This document shows positions 50,926 through 60,603 of a stretch of 64,000 nucleotides of DNA, one piece after another. Made by a program: the position numbers and the translations under genes. This DNA is from Desulfocurvus vexinensis DSM 17965 (GTDB lineage Bacteria; Desulfobacterota; Desulfovibrionia; Desulfovibrionales; Desulfovibrionaceae). Below the pieces are notes generated by a model. That model did no database searches. It saw nothing but the letters and a program-made list of their open reading frames with translations, and was not told the origin of the DNA. The stretch covers positions 62,001-126,000 of the forward strand of contig NZ_JAEX01000002.1 of the NCBI RefSeq assembly GCF_000519125.1, in the 5' to 3' direction. The stretch's first letter is position 1; every line of letters starts with the position of its first letter.

Positions 50926-51357
50926 CTACTCGGCCAGCCCCGCCAGCTCGGTGCGCAGGGCCTGGGCCTGGGCTTCCAGGTCGGCCAGGCGGGCGACGTC
51001 CTCGGCGGCGGGGGGCTGCCCGGCGGTCTGGGCGGTCAGCACCGCGCGCAGGGGCCGGGCGCTGGCGGCGTCCAGGGCCGTCAGCTCGGCCAGGATCTCC
51101 TCGCGCCGGGCCTCGGGGGACGGGGCGGGCTCCGGCTCCAGGTCGTAGGTGCGCAGGACGCGCCCGTCCACCACTGCGTCGGTGTAGGTGCTGGCCCGCT
51201 GCTGGCCCGGGGGCACCTCTGTCACGTCCACGATCCGCCGGTAGCCCAGGCCTACCAGATGCGCCTCCGCCAGGCGCGCGGTGTAGTACTGCACGCCGTC
51301 CCGCTCCACGGTCGGGGGCAGCCCCCGGTGCTCGGTGCCGTCAGGGTATTGGTACAT
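50926..51357 (-). CDS. Phage tail-fibre-associated hypothetical protein (assembly-chaperone position)
   Basis: A 143-residue protein. The N-terminal part (1-70) is mixed alpha/beta (MYQYPDGTEHRGLPP, YRRIVDVTEVPPGQQ). The rest is a predicted coiled coil (about 80-143, EEILAELTALD, ADLEAQAQALRTELAGL). No named family recognised. Position directly after the tail fibre is where tail-fibre assembly proteins sit. Confidence 0.6.
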   Translation of the reverse strand: MYQYPDGTEHRGLPPTVERDGVQYYTARLAEAHLVGLGYRRIVDVTEVPPGQQRASTYTDAVVDGRVLRTYDLEPEPAPSPEARREEILAELTALDAASARPLRAVLTAQTAGQPPAAEDVARLADLEAQAQALRTELAGLAE

Positions 51358-51373
51358 GCTTGCTCTCCTAGCT

Positions 51374-52999
51374 CTAGTTGACCACGGCGTTGGCGCACCG
51401 CTGCTCGGTGCGCACCACGCCAGTCCAGGTGTAGGTTGTGCCGTTGGCGTTGTGCGCAGACGAGCGCAATTTGAATCCAGCGGCCAGGAAATCGACCACG
51501 CCCCGCGCCGAGCCGTCGTTGTAGAGTGCCGTGCCGTTGATGGTCAGCGAGTCCAGCTCGCAGCCCGTGGGCACATACGGCCCGTTTGCGAGGCCGGTGC
51601 CGGTGTAGGTGCCCGACACCGTGGCCAGGCCGCAGGGCAGGTTTGCCGTGCAGAGGGGCTGGTAGCCCGCAGGCGGGCCGTACCACCAGCCGAGTTGCCC
51701 GAAGTCCATCAGGATGTTGCTCCCCGCCAGGTGCGCGGCGAGGACGAAGCTCCAACGGTCGCCAACTGCGGGCAGCGCGTGGGGGCCGCTGACCTGAACG
51801 CCGTTGCAGGTGCATCTCATCTCCCGGGCGTCCAGATCCACGGCCACGCCGTGGACGTTGTTGGCGACGTTGGTGCCCAGGCCCGTGGCCAGCGTCTCGT
51901 ACGAGGCCCCGGCCCAGCGGACGACAGTGCTGTTGTCCACGCGATACAGCACGCCGCCTCCGGCCACGGTGTCCCCAAGCGTGTAGGCGCCATGGTTCAG
52001 GTCGCGCTGGGTCGGCACCACCACGCCGAGCCGCAGGCCGATATCGCCCGCCACGCTCTGCCGGACCTCGAAATACCAGCGACCTCGGGCAGGCAGGTGG
52101 ATCGTCGGCCACCACGCGAACGTGTAGGCGCTCGCCCGGGTCCGCAGCCCGCCCAGCGTGGTCACGCCGTACTCGGTGCCGGAGTAGTAGTCCGAGCCAC
52201 ACGCCTGCTGCCGCGTCGGGTAGGTGTTGGTCGGGCTGTCCAGGGTCTGGACCGGGGCACCGTTGACCGTCCAGTGGTTGCCCGCGCCGCTGGTGTCGGC
52301 GCCGAGGTCGCCCGGGGCCCCGAACTCCAGCCGCGTGCCGTTGAAGCCCCGCTCCCCCGTGTAGACCAGCGGCACCCAGTGGTCCCCGCGCGGGGCCCCG
52401 AACGCCTCCGGGCCCAGGGCCGCGCCGTCCACGAAATCCACGGCGGCCAGGAACCCGTCCAGGTAGGAAGCAGTGCCCGCCCCGTCCACGCTGCGGCCCA
52501 GGCTGTGCGGCTGCACGCTGTTGACGCGGCTCTGGTGGGAGGGGGTCGGCGTAGCCACCAGCGTGAGCGCCTGGCGCTCCCCGTTGACGTAGAGCCGCAC
52601 GCGCTCCAGGGGGTCGGCGTGGGTATAGTCCACGGCGCAGACGATGTGGTAGTAGCCGCCCACGTCGCGCAGCAGCGGGGCGGAGGTGGCGTGGGCCTGC
52701 ACGACGCCAGCCAGCACGTCGTAGTACACCAGACAGTGGGATACGATCGCCAGGTAGGTGGCGCTGGTCGCCCCGGCCTGGCGCGCGCCGAAGAGCCCCG
52801 CGATCCCGGCCAGCGAGCCCCGGCGCACCCACCCGCTCCACGTCCAGGTGGACCGATTGCCCGCCGTGCTGGGCGGCGTGCGCGACAGGTATTGAGCCGT
52901 CCCGGCGGCGCTGTCCAGCAACAGGCCGTTCCCGATCTGCACCGGATACCGGCACGAGCAGCGGCGGATCGGCAGCGAGGGCGTCAGCGGCGCGGACAT
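51374..52999 (-). CDS. Phage tail fibre / host-binding protein with LamG- and SPRY-like regions
   Basis: A 541-residue protein. Residues about 15-250 resemble a LamG/concanavalin-type jelly-roll (GNRSTWTWSGWVRRG, YVNGERQ). Residues about 290-440 have a SPRY-like pattern (TFAWWPTIHLPARGRWYFEVRQ, DIGLRLGVV). The C-terminal 90 residues read TLTINGT-like beta-strands ending in EQRCANAVVN. Both folds are carbohydrate or protein-binding, so this probably recognises the cell surface. The ATG overlaps the previous stop by one base (ATGA-type). Confidence 0.78.
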   Translation of the reverse strand: MSAPLTPSLPIRRCSCRYPVQIGNGLLLDSAAGTAQYLSRTPPSTAGNRSTWTWSGWVRRGSLAGIAGLFGARQAGATSATYLAIVSHCLVYYDVLAGVVQAHATSAPLLRDVGGYYHIVCAVDYTHADPLERVRLYVNGERQALTLVATPTPSHQSRVNSVQPHSLGRSVDGAGTASYLDGFLAAVDFVDGAALGPEAFGAPRGDHWVPLVYTGERGFNGTRLEFGAPGDLGADTSGAGNHWTVNGAPVQTLDSPTNTYPTRQQACGSDYYSGTEYGVTTLGGLRTRASAYTFAWWPTIHLPARGRWYFEVRQSVAGDIGLRLGVVVPTQRDLNHGAYTLGDTVAGGGVLYRVDNSTVVRWAGASYETLATGLGTNVANNVHGVAVDLDAREMRCTCNGVQVSGPHALPAVGDRWSFVLAAHLAGSNILMDFGQLGWWYGPPAGYQPLCTANLPCGLATVSGTYTGTGLANGPYVPTGCELDSLTINGTALYNDGSARGVVDFLAAGFKLRSSAHNANGTTYTWTGVVRTEQRCANAVVN

Positions 53000-53631
53000 C
53001 AGAGCACCTCTTCGATGTAGGCGTGCAACTGCCCGTCGCCCTGGCCGAGCAGGTGGACCAGGTAGGTCCGCCCCGCCAGCATGTCGGCGCAGCTGCCATA
53101 CTGCTCGACCAGGCCCACGCCATGCCCCACGAAGGCGGCAGCCGGGCCCATGGTCAGCCACAGCCTGACCTCGCCGCCGGGCCAGGTGGCCAGGTCCGCC
53201 GGGTCGGCAAAAACGGCGGCAGCGTGGGTCACGGTCACGCTCTGGTGGCTGCGCGCCCCCAGGGTGAGCTGCACCTGCTCGGTGGCAACCTCGCCCAGGG
53301 CCAGCGGCGGCGCCGCATAGGCCCCCGTCAGGGTCGCAGGGCCCGCCAGGGGCACGGCCAGGGCCTGCGCGGCGGTCACCGCGTGGGGGTTGTCGGTGCG
53401 GGTGGCGTGCGCGCCGACCTCGGCCCCGGCCAGGGCCATGATGGCGGCGCGCAGTTGCGTCAGGGTGGCGCCGTCCGGCTCCAGCTCTGCCGCCTCGATC
53501 ACGTCGAGGATCTCGCGTTGGGGGTGCTCGATGGCGGCGGCGGGCACCACGCTGCCCTCGATGCCCAGCGCGGGCTGGGCGTCCACATACGCGGCGTCGG
53601 CTTCAGCGCCGAGCGGGGGAACGTATTGCAT
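52999..53631 (-). CDS. Phage tail fibre N-terminal/collar protein
   Basis: A 210-residue protein. It opens MQYVPPLGAEADAAYVD and contains a tail-fibre repeat motif, DNPHAVTAAQ, typical of phage fibre proteins, followed by a beta-rich C-terminal domain (about 105-210). It probably anchors the receptor-binding fibre at 51374 to the baseplate. It is one base away from the gp48-like gene upstream. Confidence 0.75.
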   Translation of the reverse strand: MQYVPPLGAEADAAYVDAQPALGIEGSVVPAAAIEHPQREILDVIEAAELEPDGATLTQLRAAIMALAGAEVGAHATRTDNPHAVTAAQALAVPLAGPATLTGAYAAPPLALGEVATEQVQLTLGARSHQSVTVTHAAAVFADPADLATWPGGEVRLWLTMGPAAAFVGHGVGLVEQYGSCADMLAGRTYLVHLLGQGDGQLHAYIEEVL

Positions 53632-53632
53632 G

Positions 53633-54232
53633 TCAATCCTCCTCGTAGGCTACGATCAGATGGGTGTGCGCCGGAGCCAATCGTCCCAGGACGCACTCCA
53701 GGTCCTGGGCGCGGGCGATGGCCCCGAGCAGGTCGCCGCAGCGGCTGGCCCCGGCGCGAAACCAGGTCACGCGCGGACCCAGCACGCGCACCCGCCAGGT
53801 ATGCCGCACCGTCGCCGGACCGTTCAGCACGTCGCCGCAGCGGCTGGCCCCGGCGATGAATGGCCGGAATTCCTCGATGATCACGCTGTATCCCAGCTCG
53901 CTGGCCACGGCCTGGAAATACGCGGGGCTCTGCCCGCCGCGCGCGGTCAGCACGCGCACAACGGCGCGGCGACGCTCCTGGAGCGTGGTGGCGTCCCCAG
54001 TACAGGCGTCGGGCAGGGCGCAGACCCGCTCCCAGTCGGGCAGCAGTTCCAGGGTCGATCGCGGATCGACCTCGTCGAGCAGGTCGTCCGAGCGCGCGTC
54101 CACCCGGGCCAGCTCCCCGGCCAGCGCGGCCAGGAACTGCCCCCACGTCGAGTCCATGTCCTGGGGCAGTGCGGCGCCGGGCGGCTGCAAGGCCTGCAAT
54201 TGGGCCTGGAAATCCTGTGCGCTGCGGCCCAT
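53633..54232 (-). CDS. Phage tail protein, Mu gp48/YmfQ-like (DUF2313)
   Basis: A 199-residue baseplate-associated protein of the YmfQ/DUF2313 family: FQAQLQALQPPGAALPQD at the start, 'DWERVCALPDACTG' and 'ERRRAVVRVLTARGGQSPAYF' in the middle. Two near-identical FxAGASRCGDxL segments lie about 45 residues apart. Start and previous stop overlap by one base (TAATG). Confidence 0.85.
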   Translation of the reverse strand: MGRSAQDFQAQLQALQPPGAALPQDMDSTWGQFLAALAGELARVDARSDDLLDEVDPRSTLELLPDWERVCALPDACTGDATTLQERRRAVVRVLTARGGQSPAYFQAVASELGYSVIIEEFRPFIAGASRCGDVLNGPATVRHTWRVRVLGPRVTWFRAGASRCGDLLGAIARAQDLECVLGRLAPAHTHLIVAYEED

Positions 54233-55290
54233 TACATATCCTCCCAGACGATGGCCCCGGGAACAGCGATCTCTCCCGGCCCGTGGGCCACGTCCGCCGC
54301 AGGGCTGACCAGCTGGTGGTCCGTCTCCCCGGGCGCCACGCTGATGGCCTCGCGCAGGTGCGACAGTGGAATGGTGCCCCCCGGGCGGGCCTGCCGCCGG
54401 ATCAGCGCCGTCACCTCGGCCTGCACGGCGGCCCGCACGGCTGCGGTGTTGGGGGCCAGGCGCACGGTCATGTCCAGGGGCACGGGCAGCGGCGCCACCA
54501 CGGTCACCTCCGCCGTCACGGGGCGGGCGGCCTCGATGACGGCCTGCACGGCGGCCACGTCCAGGGCCGTGGGGATGCCATCCGGGGTGGAGTCGTCCGT
54601 CATGATGCGCACGACCACGGTCCCCGGGCCCTGTTCCTGCGGGGCAACCCACACCCGGGTCACACCGGCCACACCCAGGGCCCAGGCCTCATAGTCCTGT
54701 GCCGCGCCGCCCTGGGGCGGGTTGCGCACGCGCGCCAGCAGCCGGGCCAGCAACGAGCCGTCGCCTTCCTCGTCCGCGCCGCCCCCGAACCCCGCTGCGG
54801 CCAGCGCCCCCCGGACCCCCGCCAGGGGCGTCACCAGCGTCAGCGCCAGCCCGGCGTCGGCATTGCCGCTCTGCCCGGGCTCGTCGGCAACGGCGGGGGC
54901 CGTGGCCGTGCCTGCCGCGCTCATCGCTACCTCGGCGGTGGTGGCGTAGGTCGCGCCGTCGGCCCGGGCCAGCACCGTGCCCGTCGGGACCACCGCGCCG
55001 GAGGTGCCCGCGAGGGTCACCTCGCCGCTGGCGCAGCTGGCGGCCTTGCGCGTCACGCCCCACCAACTGCTCCACCGTTCCAGGTGCTCGGCCTCGGCGG
55101 TGTCGGGCATGGCCTGCCTGGCCAGCCAGTCCAGGTACCCATACAGCCCATGCACCGCCCCCGAGTGCATCCTGGCCACCACGCCCAGCAGCGACCGCCG
55201 CAACTGCGGCGAGGCGTCGGGCAGGCGGCTCTGGATATCGGCCAGGGCACGGTCCAGCAGGGTCTGGAAGTCCGGTCTGTCAAACGGCAT
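54232..55290 (-). CDS. Baseplate J/gp47-like protein
   Basis: A 352-residue baseplate wedge protein of the Mu gp47/P2 gpJ family. Typical features: 'RRSLLGVVARMHSGAVHGLYGYLDWLARQ' early, GTVLARADGATY, the central FGGGADEEGDGSLLARLL, and NPPQGGAAQDYEAWALGVAGV. It forms the baseplate ring joining tube and tail fibres. Confidence 0.93.
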   Translation of the reverse strand: MPFDRPDFQTLLDRALADIQSRLPDASPQLRRSLLGVVARMHSGAVHGLYGYLDWLARQAMPDTAEAEHLERWSSWWGVTRKAASCASGEVTLAGTSGAVVPTGTVLARADGATYATTAEVAMSAAGTATAPAVADEPGQSGNADAGLALTLVTPLAGVRGALAAAGFGGGADEEGDGSLLARLLARVRNPPQGGAAQDYEAWALGVAGVTRVWVAPQEQGPGTVVVRIMTDDSTPDGIPTALDVAAVQAVIEAARPVTAEVTVVAPLPVPLDMTVRLAPNTAAVRAAVQAEVTALIRRQARPGGTIPLSHLREAISVAPGETDHQLVSPAADVAHGPGEIAVPGAIVWEDM

Positions 55291-55725
55291 TTATCCCTCC
55301 AATGCCCTGGTGAATGAATAGGTGGACTCCGAGCCGGAGGTGCGGGTGATGCGGATGTTCCACTGCAACATCCCCCTGCGCGGGAAGCTGGTGGCCACGC
55401 TCACGCTGGTGGCCACGCCGTCCTCCACCAGCCAGCCCAGGGCCTCTTCGGCGTACTCGCGGGCCTCGGCCAGCACCTCGGGCAACTGCTTGCGCCGCCA
55501 CAGCAGCCACAGCCGCGACCCCGTCAGGTCGGCATCACCGAAGGCGTCGGCCCACCAGCCGCGCCGGTCCGTCCCGCCGTGCGGCAGTTCGTCCTCGGGC
55601 AGCGCCCGCCTGTCCAGGAACAACGACAGCACCACGGCGGTGGCCAGGCTCTCCTCGGCCAGCAGATCCCCGCCCAGCACCTGCAGGTCGCCTCCGGTGT
55701 CGGTCCAGACCAGGGCCGCGTCCAT
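55291..55725 (-). CDS. Mu gp46-like baseplate protein (GPW/gp25 family position)
   Basis: A 144-residue protein starting MDAALVWTDTGGDLQVLGGD. The middle has GWWADAFGDADLTGSRLWLLWR, matching the Mu gp46 family, and the end has SFPRRGMLQWNIRITR. It sits between gp45- and gp47-like genes as in Mu. The ATG at 55725 begins the homologous part. Confidence 0.88.
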   Translation of the reverse strand: MDAALVWTDTGGDLQVLGGDLLAEESLATAVVLSLFLDRRALPEDELPHGGTDRRGWWADAFGDADLTGSRLWLLWRRKQLPEVLAEAREYAEEALGWLVEDGVATSVSVATSFPRRGMLQWNIRITRTSGSESTYSFTRALEG

Positions 55726-55726
55726 C

Positions 55727-56365
55727 CTAGCTCTCCTGCGGCGGATCAGTGGGGCCGCCGCCGTCGTTCTCGGGGTGGACATGCCCGCGCAGGGAAACGC
55801 CCTGCGCGCGCACATCCGCATCGGTGGTCACGTCGCCGGTCACATGCACTGCCCCCTCGAACCGCGCGACGGACGCGCCCCCGCCCGCCGCGCGGGCAGT
55901 CAGGCTGGGCGTCACGAACTCCACCGCCTCCGAGGCGGTCACCTCGTAGCGCGTCGTCTGCACGGCCACGTCCTCGGCGGCGTCGATGTGCAGGTGCAGG
56001 GTCGAAATACGCACCCGGCGGCCCCGCGCCAGGTGGATCACGTCGCCCTCGTCCGTGTAGAGGGCCACCTCGCCGTCTTCCAGGCCGCGCAGGCGGTACC
56101 GGCGGTCATCCACCCGCAGCACCACAGCGTGGCTGCGGTTGCCGCCAACAGAGCCCACCAGCACCTCGGCGCCGGGGTGCGGCACGCTGGTGATGCCGTA
56201 GTCCTGCCACCGCTCAAGGCCGTCCAGGGTCTCCCCGGCCAGCGCGGTGACCTGCACGCGCTGCAGCGTGGCGTCGTCGGCCACCAGGCGCAGCACGCCC
56301 CGGGTCAGCAACAGGCGCACCGCGCGCCGCACGGGGTCGAGCAGCTTGTGCAGGTTGCGCAGCAT
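55727..56365 (-). CDS. Mu gp45-like baseplate spike/assembly protein
   Basis: A 212-residue baseplate assembly protein V-type. Residues 20-110 are OB-like (VQVTALAGETLDGLERWQDYGITSVP). The C-terminal half is a beta-helix spike (EVALYTDEGDVIHLARGRRVRI, VHVTGDVTTDADVRAQ) ending HVHPEN, a His-containing tip that can bind a metal. It forms the membrane-piercing needle. Start overlaps the previous stop by one base. Confidence 0.88.
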   Translation of the reverse strand: MLRNLHKLLDPVRRAVRLLLTRGVLRLVADDATLQRVQVTALAGETLDGLERWQDYGITSVPHPGAEVLVGSVGGNRSHAVVLRVDDRRYRLRGLEDGEVALYTDEGDVIHLARGRRVRISTLHLHIDAAEDVAVQTTRYEVTASEAVEFVTPSLTARAAGGGASVARFEGAVHVTGDVTTDADVRAQGVSLRGHVHPENDGGGPTDPPQES

Positions 56366-57399
56366 CACCAGCCCTCCTCCTCGCCGGGTTCGGGCAGTTC
56401 CACCAGCGCAAAGGCCTCGGGCGGGCACAGCTCCAGCTCGGTGCGGCAGCCCTCGTCGTCCAGCAGCCAGGTTGCGGAGCACACCAGCAATTCGGCCCCG
56501 TCGTAGCCCAGGAAGGCGTCCTCCACCCTGGCCAGGACGCCCGGCTCCCAGAGTCCGCCCGGGTGCGTCCAGCCTTGCACGGTGTAGGTCACGGTCCGCG
56601 ACCGCCCGTAGCGCACGTCGCGCTCCCAGGCCGCGCGGGCCGTGGCCGCCGCCTGGTCGATGCTCTCCTCGGCGATGATCGTCTTGGGCCGGTGGCGGGT
56701 CACGCCCTGGTCGCGGGCCGTGGCGCAGGGGTGCGCAGCGGCTTCGCCGGACCAGTCGTCGTCCCCGGCGGCCTGGCCCTTAATGGTGTAGAGATGGTGC
56801 CGGTCACGTTCGCTGAACCGCGCGCTGCACTTGACCACGTTGTCCCCCAGGGTCAGGGCGCCGCCCCGGCTGGCCCCGGCGCTGCGCGTCAGGACCAGGT
56901 GGCCCGCGCCGTCCGACGTGAGCAGCACGGCCCGCACCCGTGCGGCGGCCTCCAGCACCTCCAGCACGCTGTCGCCCTCGCCGCCCTTGAATGTGCGAAA
57001 CGGTGCCCCGGCCTGGGCCAGATCGCGGACCTGAACGCCGTAGGGCGCGCACAGATCCCGGGCCACCTGGGCCAGGGTGCGGCCTGTGAATTGCGAGGCC
57101 GGGGCGCTGCAGTCGGCCAGATCCCCGGTCTTGTCACGGCCCTGCACGCTCACGGTGTGCGCGGTGGCGTCGTAGTCCACCGACACCTCGTCCACATAGC
57201 CGGTGATGACGGTGTGCCCATCCAGGGCCACGGTGCAGGCCTGCCCCGGGCGCACCGGACGCGTGGTCCGCTGCCCTGGCCAGCGTTCCGTCAGCGCCAG
57301 GTCGAAGCGCCCGGACACCCTGTCCAGGGCCCGGGCCACGCTGATACGGGTCCAGCCCTCGTAGCGGGACGAGCCGATCTGCAGCACCGCCCTAGGCAT
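56365..57399 (-). CDS. Mu gp44-like baseplate hub protein (phage late control D family)
   Basis: A 344-residue hub protein. The N-terminal half has 'RISVARALDRVSGRFDLALTERWPG' and YVDEVSVDYDATAHTVSVQGRDKTGDLADCSA, typical of Mu gp44/P2 gpD. The hub connects the tube to the spike. The start overlaps the DNA-circularisation gene by eight bases. Confidence 0.9.
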   Translation of the reverse strand: MPRAVLQIGSSRYEGWTRISVARALDRVSGRFDLALTERWPGQRTTRPVRPGQACTVALDGHTVITGYVDEVSVDYDATAHTVSVQGRDKTGDLADCSAPASQFTGRTLAQVARDLCAPYGVQVRDLAQAGAPFRTFKGGEGDSVLEVLEAAARVRAVLLTSDGAGHLVLTRSAGASRGGALTLGDNVVKCSARFSERDRHHLYTIKGQAAGDDDWSGEAAAHPCATARDQGVTRHRPKTIIAEESIDQAAATARAAWERDVRYGRSRTVTYTVQGWTHPGGLWEPGVLARVEDAFLGYDGAELLVCSATWLLDDEGCRTELELCPPEAFALVELPEPGEEEGW

Positions 57400-58642
57400 C
57401 CAGCACCTCCAGATCCACGCCGCCGGGCACGAAGCCCGGGTGGCGCACCACGGCCCGGTTGCGGCTGACGACTTCGTCCGCCCGCGTCGCGTCGCCCCAG
57501 ATATTGTGGGCCACCACCAGCGCAGGCAGGGTGGCCCCGGGCCGATAGGAGCGCAGCGCGGGCAACCGGGCTCCGCGCTCGGTCAGGTCGAGCACCAGCG
57601 CCGTGCGCACGGCGCCCAGCGCCCGGAACGCCCTGTCGCTGGCACTGTCCATTTCCAGGTCCAGGCGCTCCCCCAGTTCCTCGCGCGTGGCCAGGGCGTC
57701 GTTGGCCGACGCGTAGTCCTGGCTCGCCGCCGCCCGGCTGGCCTCGACCACTGCCGCCCGGCGCACCAGTGCCGCCACGGCGGCGCGGTTGGCCAGGGTG
57801 CGGGTGGCGGTTGTGGCCTCGGCCCCGGCGGGCACGACCAGGGCGGCGGTGGACAGCGATGCGGACCCCCGCGCCGCCGTGCCCGTCGCCCCCCAGGAAC
57901 GCGAGAGCCCGAAATCCCACATCGTCCGGAAGGCTGCCAGCACGCCGCTCCCGGAGCCGGACAGCGCCGCCAGCGTGCCCAGCACCCCCGAGGCCATGGC
58001 GCCCGGAGCCCCGGCCAGCGTCAGCGCCTGGGCCGCCAGGCTCGTGGTCTGGCCCTGGATGGCGGCCAGCGTCCCGCTGGGGGCCCGCACGACACCCAGC
58101 GCCTGCGACAGCGCATCGCTCACCGCGCCCAGACTCCAGGCCCCGTCCTCGCGCACATGCTCCGGGTAGCCCTGCGTGTCGTAGTGCGCGACGAAATCCT
58201 CGGCCAGGGTGCCGGTCGCCGCATCGGCTGCCTCGCCGACCAGGGCCCCCGTGTCCACGCTGCGGCTCGGCGCGCTGTCCTCGCCCGCTTCCAGGAACTC
58301 CACGGACACCGTGGCCATGCCGCCCTTGTCCGTGGTCTCGCGCAGTGTTGCCCGCGCCACACACACCCGCAGGCTGCCCAGCCAGGGGTGGACCAGCGTG
58401 CCCGGGCCGGGCTCTTCCAGGGCGGCGAGCAGCGCATCCCGCGCGGCCATGTAGTCCGGCCCCAGCACGAAAGCCTCCACCCGCCAGCCGCGCGCCAGGC
58501 GCCCCATGTCCTCGGTGTACGGCGTGTCGCGCAGCGGGTACTCGTGCTGCACCGTGCGGCGCCCCAGGGTCGCGTCGTGCGACCGGACGTGGAACGGCGC
58601 GCCCCGGAACGACGCGCTGCGCAGGTTCTCGCGCCAGCTCAT
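57392..58642 (-). CDS. Mu gp43-like DNA circularisation/tail protein
   Basis: A 416-residue protein whose N-terminus (SWRENLRSASFRGAPFHVRS, RRTVQHEYPLRDTPYTEDMG) matches the DNA-circulation family of Mu gp43 (N). The middle is Ala-rich helical; the C-terminal part has NIWGDATRADEVVSRNR. A LysM-like end is not clear. Despite the family name, it is regarded as a tail component. It overlaps the tape measure gene by four bases. Confidence 0.88.
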   Translation of the reverse strand: MSWRENLRSASFRGAPFHVRSHDATLGRRTVQHEYPLRDTPYTEDMGRLARGWRVEAFVLGPDYMAARDALLAALEEPGPGTLVHPWLGSLRVCVARATLRETTDKGGMATVSVEFLEAGEDSAPSRSVDTGALVGEAADAATGTLAEDFVAHYDTQGYPEHVREDGAWSLGAVSDALSQALGVVRAPSGTLAAIQGQTTSLAAQALTLAGAPGAMASGVLGTLAALSGSGSGVLAAFRTMWDFGLSRSWGATGTAARGSASLSTAALVVPAGAEATTATRTLANRAAVAALVRRAAVVEASRAAASQDYASANDALATREELGERLDLEMDSASDRAFRALGAVRTALVLDLTERGARLPALRSYRPGATLPALVVAHNIWGDATRADEVVSRNRAVVRHPGFVPGGVDLEVLDA

Positions 58643-60582
58643 CGGCCCACCCCCCCGAGCACCACGCCGGTATCCACGTCCAGATCCATCCCCTGGGCCT
58701 CCATGCGCTTGACCCGCACGCGGTCGTCGCTAATGGAGACGAGCACAGACGCCTGCGCCGGTTCAGGCTCCGCGCCCTTGCCCCCGGCAAACCACTCGGC
58801 CAGCTTCGCCCCGCCCCACTCGCCGCCCAGGTAGCCCGCCAGGGAACCGCCCAATCCGCCCAGGGCCCCGCCCACGGCGGTGCCGATGCCGGGCAGGATG
58901 GCCGTGCCGATGGCCGCGCCCAGGGCCGCGCCGCCCCAGCCCCCAAGCGCGCCGCCCGCAGCGCCCCCCGCGTAGCCGCCCGCAGCTGTGGTCTTCTCTC
59001 CGCCCGTCAGGCTGTCGTCGGTCAGCACGTCGGCCAGGCCGACACCGGCGGCCACAATGGACGCCGCTCCGCCCAGGCGTCCGGCGTAGCGCCCCATGCC
59101 GCCAAAGCGCGCCAACAGTCGCCCCACGCGCCCGCCGCGCTTGCCCAGGGTGCTCCGCCCGCCCTTGGCGCCGCCCGCAGCGCCCCCCGCGTAGCCGCCC
59201 CCATACTCGCCGGGCAGCAGACTCATCCGGCTGTTGACCACATACACGGGCAGCGGCACGGGCAGGCCGCCCAGGCCTGTGGCGGCCCCGCCGCCTCCGC
59301 CTTTGCCGCCGCGCAGGAAGCTCCACGCCCCCCGGCCCATGGTCCAGGCCTTGCGCGCCAGCACCAGCCCGCCCAGGGCCACGCCGACGCCCGCGATGCC
59401 CTTGATGATGCGCCCCGTGTTCTCAGGCCCCAGGGCGTTGAGAGCGTCTGCAGCCGCCTGGATCGGACTGCTCAACTCCTCGTCCATCACCTGCTTCCAG
59501 GCCGTCATCAGGGCCGTCATGGCCGATGCCGCCTTGCTTGCAGCACGCGCGGAATCGGCCAGGGTTGTGGTGCCGTCCCCTTGAACGGCCATGAACGTGT
59601 CCAGGCTGCCCAGCGCACCCGTGCGCTGGAATTCGCCTGCCGCCTGGTTGAACGCCCGTATCGCCTCGGCGTCGAAAATGCTCCCCATCTTTACACTGTC
59701 ACCCCGCGTGCGCTCGATGATCTCGGCCATCAGCTCGTTGATGGGCCGCAACACCCGCTGGCCCGCCTTGAGCCGCTCGGGGTCGAACACCTGGATACCC
59801 GCCTTGCGGAGGGCCTTCAGCTTGGTGGGGTCGCGCAGGGTACGCATCGTCGCCTCGAAGGCCGTCGCCGCCTGCTCCGAATTGCCCGTGCCCCTCCGGA
59901 CCATCTGCAGCGCCGCGCCCATCTCAAGCAGGGCGTCGGTGCCGCCCCGGCCCATGGCCGTATAGGCCGTGATCACCCGGGGCCCCAGGCCTGCCAAATC
60001 CCGCAGGGTGAACGCGCCAATCTTGCCCTGCTGGTTCAGCGTGTCCAGGGCCCGCAGCACCTCGTCCGGGGCCTTGATGTCCATTTTCTGGAACTCGGCA
60101 AACAGGCCGCCGATGTCCGCCCCTGCCACGCCGGTGGCCTGGATCGCCACGCCGATGTTGCGGATGTTCTCTTGCGCGAACCCCAGGTCGCCCGTCATCT
60201 CGACGATCGCCTCAATGGCGGAGGTGATTTCCGAGGGGTCGGCCCGGATGTCCGGGGCCAGGGCCACATCATATATGGATTTTTTGAGGTTCTGGACGGC
60301 TTCGTCGGACACGCCCGCCTGGATGCCCAGGCGGGTGAAGCGCAGTTGCAGGTCCGCCAGCATCTTGGCCGTGCCTGCTGCGCTGACCCCGCCCAGCATG
60401 GCCGTGTACTTGTTGCCCAGCGCGTCCAGCCCCCGGCCCAGGGCCGCCGCCGAGCGCGCCACGCGCCCGAGCTGCCGCTCGGCCCCGCCCGCGAACTGGC
60501 CCACGGCGCTGCCGTAGCGCCGCGCGCGGGCTTCGAGGTTGCCGGTCAGGGACAGGACGATGGATGTGCGCAGGTCGCTCAT
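58639..60582 (-). CDS. Phage tail tape measure protein
   Basis: A 647-residue tape measure protein setting tail length. The N-terminal region (1-110) is a coiled coil. The TP901-type core follows (about 110-330), with 'AVQNLKKSIYDVALAPD' and GVAGADIGGLFAEFQKMD. Hydrophobic glycine-rich segments follow (about 370-410 and 520-600, GGYAGGAAGGALGGWGGAAL). Two Gly-Ala repeats (YAGGAAGGA) are shared between them. Length suggests a short tail. Confidence 0.93.
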   Translation of the reverse strand: MSDLRTSIVLSLTGNLEARARRYGSAVGQFAGGAERQLGRVARSAAALGRGLDALGNKYTAMLGGVSAAGTAKMLADLQLRFTRLGIQAGVSDEAVQNLKKSIYDVALAPDIRADPSEITSAIEAIVEMTGDLGFAQENIRNIGVAIQATGVAGADIGGLFAEFQKMDIKAPDEVLRALDTLNQQGKIGAFTLRDLAGLGPRVITAYTAMGRGGTDALLEMGAALQMVRRGTGNSEQAATAFEATMRTLRDPTKLKALRKAGIQVFDPERLKAGQRVLRPINELMAEIIERTRGDSVKMGSIFDAEAIRAFNQAAGEFQRTGALGSLDTFMAVQGDGTTTLADSARAASKAASAMTALMTAWKQVMDEELSSPIQAAADALNALGPENTGRIIKGIAGVGVALGGLVLARKAWTMGRGAWSFLRGGKGGGGGAATGLGGLPVPLPVYVVNSRMSLLPGEYGGGYAGGAAGGAKGGRSTLGKRGGRVGRLLARFGGMGRYAGRLGGAASIVAAGVGLADVLTDDSLTGGEKTTAAGGYAGGAAGGALGGWGGAALGAAIGTAILPGIGTAVGGALGGLGGSLAGYLGGEWGGAKLAEWFAGGKGAEPEPAQASVLVSISDDRVRVKRMEAQGMDLDVDTGVVLGGVGR

Positions 60583-60603
60583 GTGTCGCTCGTTTCAGGC
60601 TGG